Positions 61,517 to 64,000 of a DNA stretch of 64,000 nucleotides are shown one piece after another. The notes beneath the pieces are model-generated. The model saw only the letters and a program-made list of their open reading frames with translations. It was not told where the DNA came from and made no database searches. Source of the DNA: Microcystis aeruginosa FD4 (lineage in GTDB: Bacteria; Cyanobacteriota; Cyanobacteriia; Cyanobacteriales; Microcystaceae). Position numbers and translations under genes: made by a program. Within the stretch, counting starts at the first letter, position 1, and each line of letters begins with the position of its first letter. The DNA is taken from positions 2,046,001-2,110,000 of the forward strand of contig NZ_CP046973.1 in NCBI RefSeq assembly GCF_009792235.1, written 5' to 3'.

Positions 61517-64000
61517 CTAGACCATTAACAGAGCCGCTTCCCTGGTGGTCGCCCTTGCGACTAAAGACTGCTTCACCGCCTCGGGCCAAGGTGCGGCCAC
61601 AGCCGTTCCATCTTCTTGACGCTCCACCCAAGCCACATCTTGTTGACCGACATGGAGTTTTTCCAAAGTGCCATCAGGCTGTTCCCGGAAGAACTCAAAG
61701 TTGAAGGATGCGCCATACTCGGATACTGAACGCACATAGAGAAGGGTGCGAATGCGATCAAAAGGCATCGCTTCCCGTAGATAGTCCATGCGGGTATAGA
61801 GACAGACCATTTCCCCGCAAGGATTAGAAATCCGCAAATATTCAGGAGCAACCGAGTAAAGGAACAGGTCGAGAATGCGTCCTTGCCAGATGAAATAATT
61901 GCCGTAGTAAACATTACCGACCAAATTCGATTCTTCCAGAGTGGTTTGGAAGACCTCAGACCGCAATAACCGTCCATAGCGGCTTTCTTGTTGTGGAATG
62001 TCATCAATGACTGCGCCAGGCTTGAGGGAAGCAAGGCTCGCAGGTAGGGGAGCCAGAGGCAGGGTTTCCGGGTGTTTTAAATCAAGGCTGGCGGGTTTGT
62101 CAGCGGCAAAGCGAGCCAAATAGTCTTGGAGATAGGGCGGGAAAGGCATGGGAGCAGGAACCCCATAGCTGACTAACCGCACCCAAGTGGCTTTAACTTC
62201 GGCAATCGCCAGACGCTCTAGGGAATTATCGGGCAATACCTTACAAAACTCGATGTAAGTCTCAAAGGAGGAGCCGACAATATTGCCTACCCAAGCTCGC
62301 GCTTGAATCACATCATAGGAAGTGGCTTCTCCCACAACTCGCAGGCTAACGGAATTGGTAACCATGCCCCAATCTCCAGTTAGGAAGTCGGCTAACATTT
62401 GCTGGGCAATACTTTCCATCGGCAATTCCCGAATTTTGCCAATCCAGCGAAAATATTGGGCAAAGTAAACGTGACGGCTAATGCTACCACTATCTTTGAA
62501 ACTGACTTGATAGCGTTGCTCATAGACTAATTGTCCTTGCGGCCCGTCATGAGTGTAGCGAGAGCTATGGCTGTCAATTTTCCCAGGTGTCGCTGGGATA
62601 ATCGCCGCTTCCGTTGCTTGAGGAGACTGGAAATTAGCTTCTGTGGGAACAGACACTGGGGTGTGGGAAACCACAATCGCCACCATCCGTTCTGGTGGAC
62701 GGGTTAATTTGACAGGGACAGTCAGCACTTGAGACTCACCCTCCGGGGTTGAGGTGGATAACAAGACCCCATCCCCTTGTTTCGCCACTAGAGAAAACTG
62801 CGGATCACTACCATTAAAAGCTTTGCGAACTGCTTCTGTGGCTGACCAAATCCTCATACCGGCACGCTCTTGGGTGTCTCCTTGGCGCACTAATTGCTCC
62901 ATCAGTTGACTGCGGCGATCGCTTAAGAGGGCGACCCAGTCCTCGGTGCTGCGAGGGGTAATTGCTTCGATATCACAACCTTGGGGGGTTTCAGCGACAG
63001 TGCAGAGACAATAGCGATCGCAGTGAGATAAAGAAACATTTAACCCAGAAACTTGTGTCCCGCTCAGTTGAGGCTTACCAGAGGGGAGAGACTCAAGCTC
63101 GAAAACAAGTTTTTGATCGGGTTTGAGTCCTAGCTTAGTTTTCAGCGCGCGTTCTACAATGGGTTTTTCCTGTTGGCGGCGCTGTTCTAAGGATTTCCCT
63201 TGCAGGTTAGGCGCATAACCAAGCGCAACGGTAGGCGGTGGAATCTCGAATCCCTGACAAGTTGTCTGTAACACTTGTCGCAAGTGTTGGCGATCACGGG
63301 TTTCGGGATTACCTAACTCAGCAGCAGTAGGATTTTCCTGGTGTTCTTCGAGAATCCGTAGGCGATAACCGCTCAAGCGTTCAATTAAGTTCCCCTGCTC
63401 ATCGGTAGCAATCACTTCACTAATATACTCCCGATCTTCCCGGGCCAATAGGTTAACGGTGACAAGGCGGCGACCTTGATCGCTGCTGGCCGGTTTAAAT
63501 CGCTCAATCTTGGCAATTTCCACAGGCAAGCAGATATCTTGGGGAATGGTCAACTGTACCGATTGGAGCAAGACATCGCGAAAATAGGGATCGCCGAGGA
63601 TTAAGGAGTGATTCAATCCTTTGCTAAAGCTTTGATTGGATAAATCTTCTCCAGAAAGTTGCGCGTGGGAACGGAAGACACTCTGTTTTTCACTAAGGGT
63701 GTAAATTTCACCCAGGCGTTGAAAACGTTCTCCCTGGAAGAGTAAATCCCCGTAGAGATCGGTTTTGGGAGCGATTGGAAGAGGTTCGCCTAATTCGGGT
63801 TTTTCCTGAGAAGCGGAAGTCAACTCTCCGAGAATGAGATTGGCAGAAAAATGAGCGAGAGAAAAGCCCGTTTGCTCGGTATAAATGCCGACTTTAACTC
63901 GACGTTCCCCATTGCTGGTAGCTTCGGCAATTTCTGCTTCAATTTGAATCTCAACTCCAGTCTCTGGATTAACGACTATTGGTCGTCGTAGAGAAATATC
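61517..64000 (-). CDS. C-terminal part of enediyne/PUFA-type iterative polyketide synthase: DH, PPTase, two hotdog thioesterases; continues past right edge
   Basis: The frame is open from 64000 to the stop at 61517, so the N-terminal KS/AT/ACP part lies beyond the window; the TTG at 63823 is internal. Visible in order: the end of a double-hotdog dehydratase (DISLRRPIVVNPETG near the edge; YGDLLFQGERFQRLGEI; LILGDPYFRDVLLQSVQL), a phosphopantetheinyl transferase domain with LNVSLSHCDRYCLCTVAE (residues about 262-279 from the TTG), GCDIEAI (282) and WSATEAVRKAF (326), and two hotdog thioesterases: TE1 with SRHVYFAQYFRWIGK (about 430 onward) and TE2 with ESNLVGNVYYGNYFIWQGR. The TE2 motif and PPTase fusion resemble enediyne synthases and their CalE7/SgcE10 partner enzymes, here joined as one polypeptide. 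PUFA or heterocyst-glycolipid synthases are the alternative. Confidence 0.82.
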   Translation of the reverse strand, partial: DISLRRPIVVNPETGVEIQIEAEIAEATSNGERRVKVGIYTEQTGFSLAHFSANLILGELTSASQEKPELGEPLPIAPKTDLYGDLLFQGERFQRLGEIYTLSEKQSVFRSHAQLSGEDLSNQSFSKGLNHSLILGDPYFRDVLLQSVQLTIPQDICLPVEIAKIERFKPASSDQGRRLVTVNLLAREDREYISEVIATDEQGNLIERLSGYRLRILEEHQENPTAAELGNPETRDRQHLRQVLQTTCQGFEIPPPTVALGYAPNLQGKSLEQRRQQEKPIVERALKTKLGLKPDQKLVFELESLPSGKPQLSGTQVSGLNVSLSHCDRYCLCTVAETPQGCDIEAITPRSTEDWVALLSDRRSQLMEQLVRQGDTQERAGMRIWSATEAVRKAFNGSDPQFSLVAKQGDGVLLSTSTPEGESQVLTVPVKLTRPPERMVAIVVSHTPVSVPTEANFQSPQATEAAIIPATPGKIDSHSSRYTHDGPQGQLVYEQRYQVSFKDSGSISRHVYFAQYFRWIGKIRELPMESIAQQMLADFLTGDWGMVTNSVSLRVVGEATSYDVIQARAWVGNIVGSSFETYIEFCKVLPDNSLERLAIAEVKATWVRLVSYGVPAPMPFPPYLQDYLARFAADKPASLDLKHPETLPLAPLPASLASLKPGAVIDDIPQQESRYGRLLRSEVFQTTLEESNLVGNVYYGNYFIWQGRILDLFLYSVAPEYLRISNPCGEMVCLYTRMDYLREAMPFDRIRTLLYVRSVSEYGASFNFEFFREQPDGTLEKLHVGQQDVAWVERQEDGTAVAAPWPEAVKQSLVARATTREAALLMV

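Overview
The window looks like a piece of a bloom-forming cyanobacterial chromosome, most probably Microcystis or a close relative. This rests on protein recognition, not on any search. The pointers are a SigA-type principal sigma factor, a BCD-family (chlorophyll-antenna type) MFS carrier, DUF3067, DUF92 and Npun_F0494-like cyanobacterial proteins, PEP-CTERM proteins, a DevBCA exporter, HIP1-type GCGATCGC sites, and a very high load of small repeats (MITEs, REP-like palindromes, tnpB-only IS605 elements). I saw no tRNA, rRNA or CRISPR array.

Layout, left to right. 1-5.5 kb: 3' end of sigA, an Rpn/DUF4351 nuclease pseudogene broken by a stop, a MITE and a frameshift, then a BCD carrier, a pentapeptide-repeat protein and a response regulator-histidine kinase. 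5.5-8.7 kb: a Ca2+-type P-type ATPase flanked by two inverted copies of one repeat. 8.8-13.8 kb: a small helical protein and a giant STAND NTPase with 14 WD40 blades that share a short Gln/Gly/Asn-rich peptide, followed by a PIN-toxin/antitoxin pair. 14.2-26 kb: pseudouridine synthase, RodZ-like protein, degenerate ADP-ribosylglycohydrolase, a tnpB element, a Nal1-like serine protease, an aldo/keto reductase, and an RND pump with its adaptor. 26.4-32.4 kb: a papain/C39-like cysteine-protease-like protein and a coiled-coil/TPR/formylglycine-generating-enzyme-fold protein whose 3' end looks like a variable region of a diversity-generating retroelement; then a 1.4 kb array of about 15 G-rich repeats with REP-like palindromes, next to a RAYT transposase. 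32.5-37 kb: small genes, a 352-bp deletion derivative of an IS605 element, and a PEP-CTERM gene interrupted by a second tnpB element. 37-47.5 kb: mostly housekeeping genes (response regulator, two ferredoxin-type proteins, cobQ, cytochrome b561-like, DUF92 kinase, amino-acid binding protein, lipid kinase, Rpn nuclease, rqcH).

47.8-64 kb, all on the minus strand and running off the right edge, reads as one biosynthetic gene cluster. It holds the C-terminal part of an enediyne/PUFA-type iterative polyketide synthase (dehydratase, phosphopantetheinyl transferase, two hotdog thioesterases), a small membrane protein, three tandem flavin-dependent halogenase-like proteins, a hypothetical protein, an alpha/beta hydrolase, a PEP-CTERM protein, an RTX-type protein, a short-chain dehydrogenase and a DevB-DevC-DevA exporter. 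The natural reading is a polyketide or lipid-like product that is made, possibly halogenated, reduced and exported.

The two most promising systems are the putative amyloid-motif NLR pair at 8.86-12.95 kb and the multi-halogenase polyketide cluster at 47.8-64 kb. The possible retroelement target at 30.06-30.18 kb is third.
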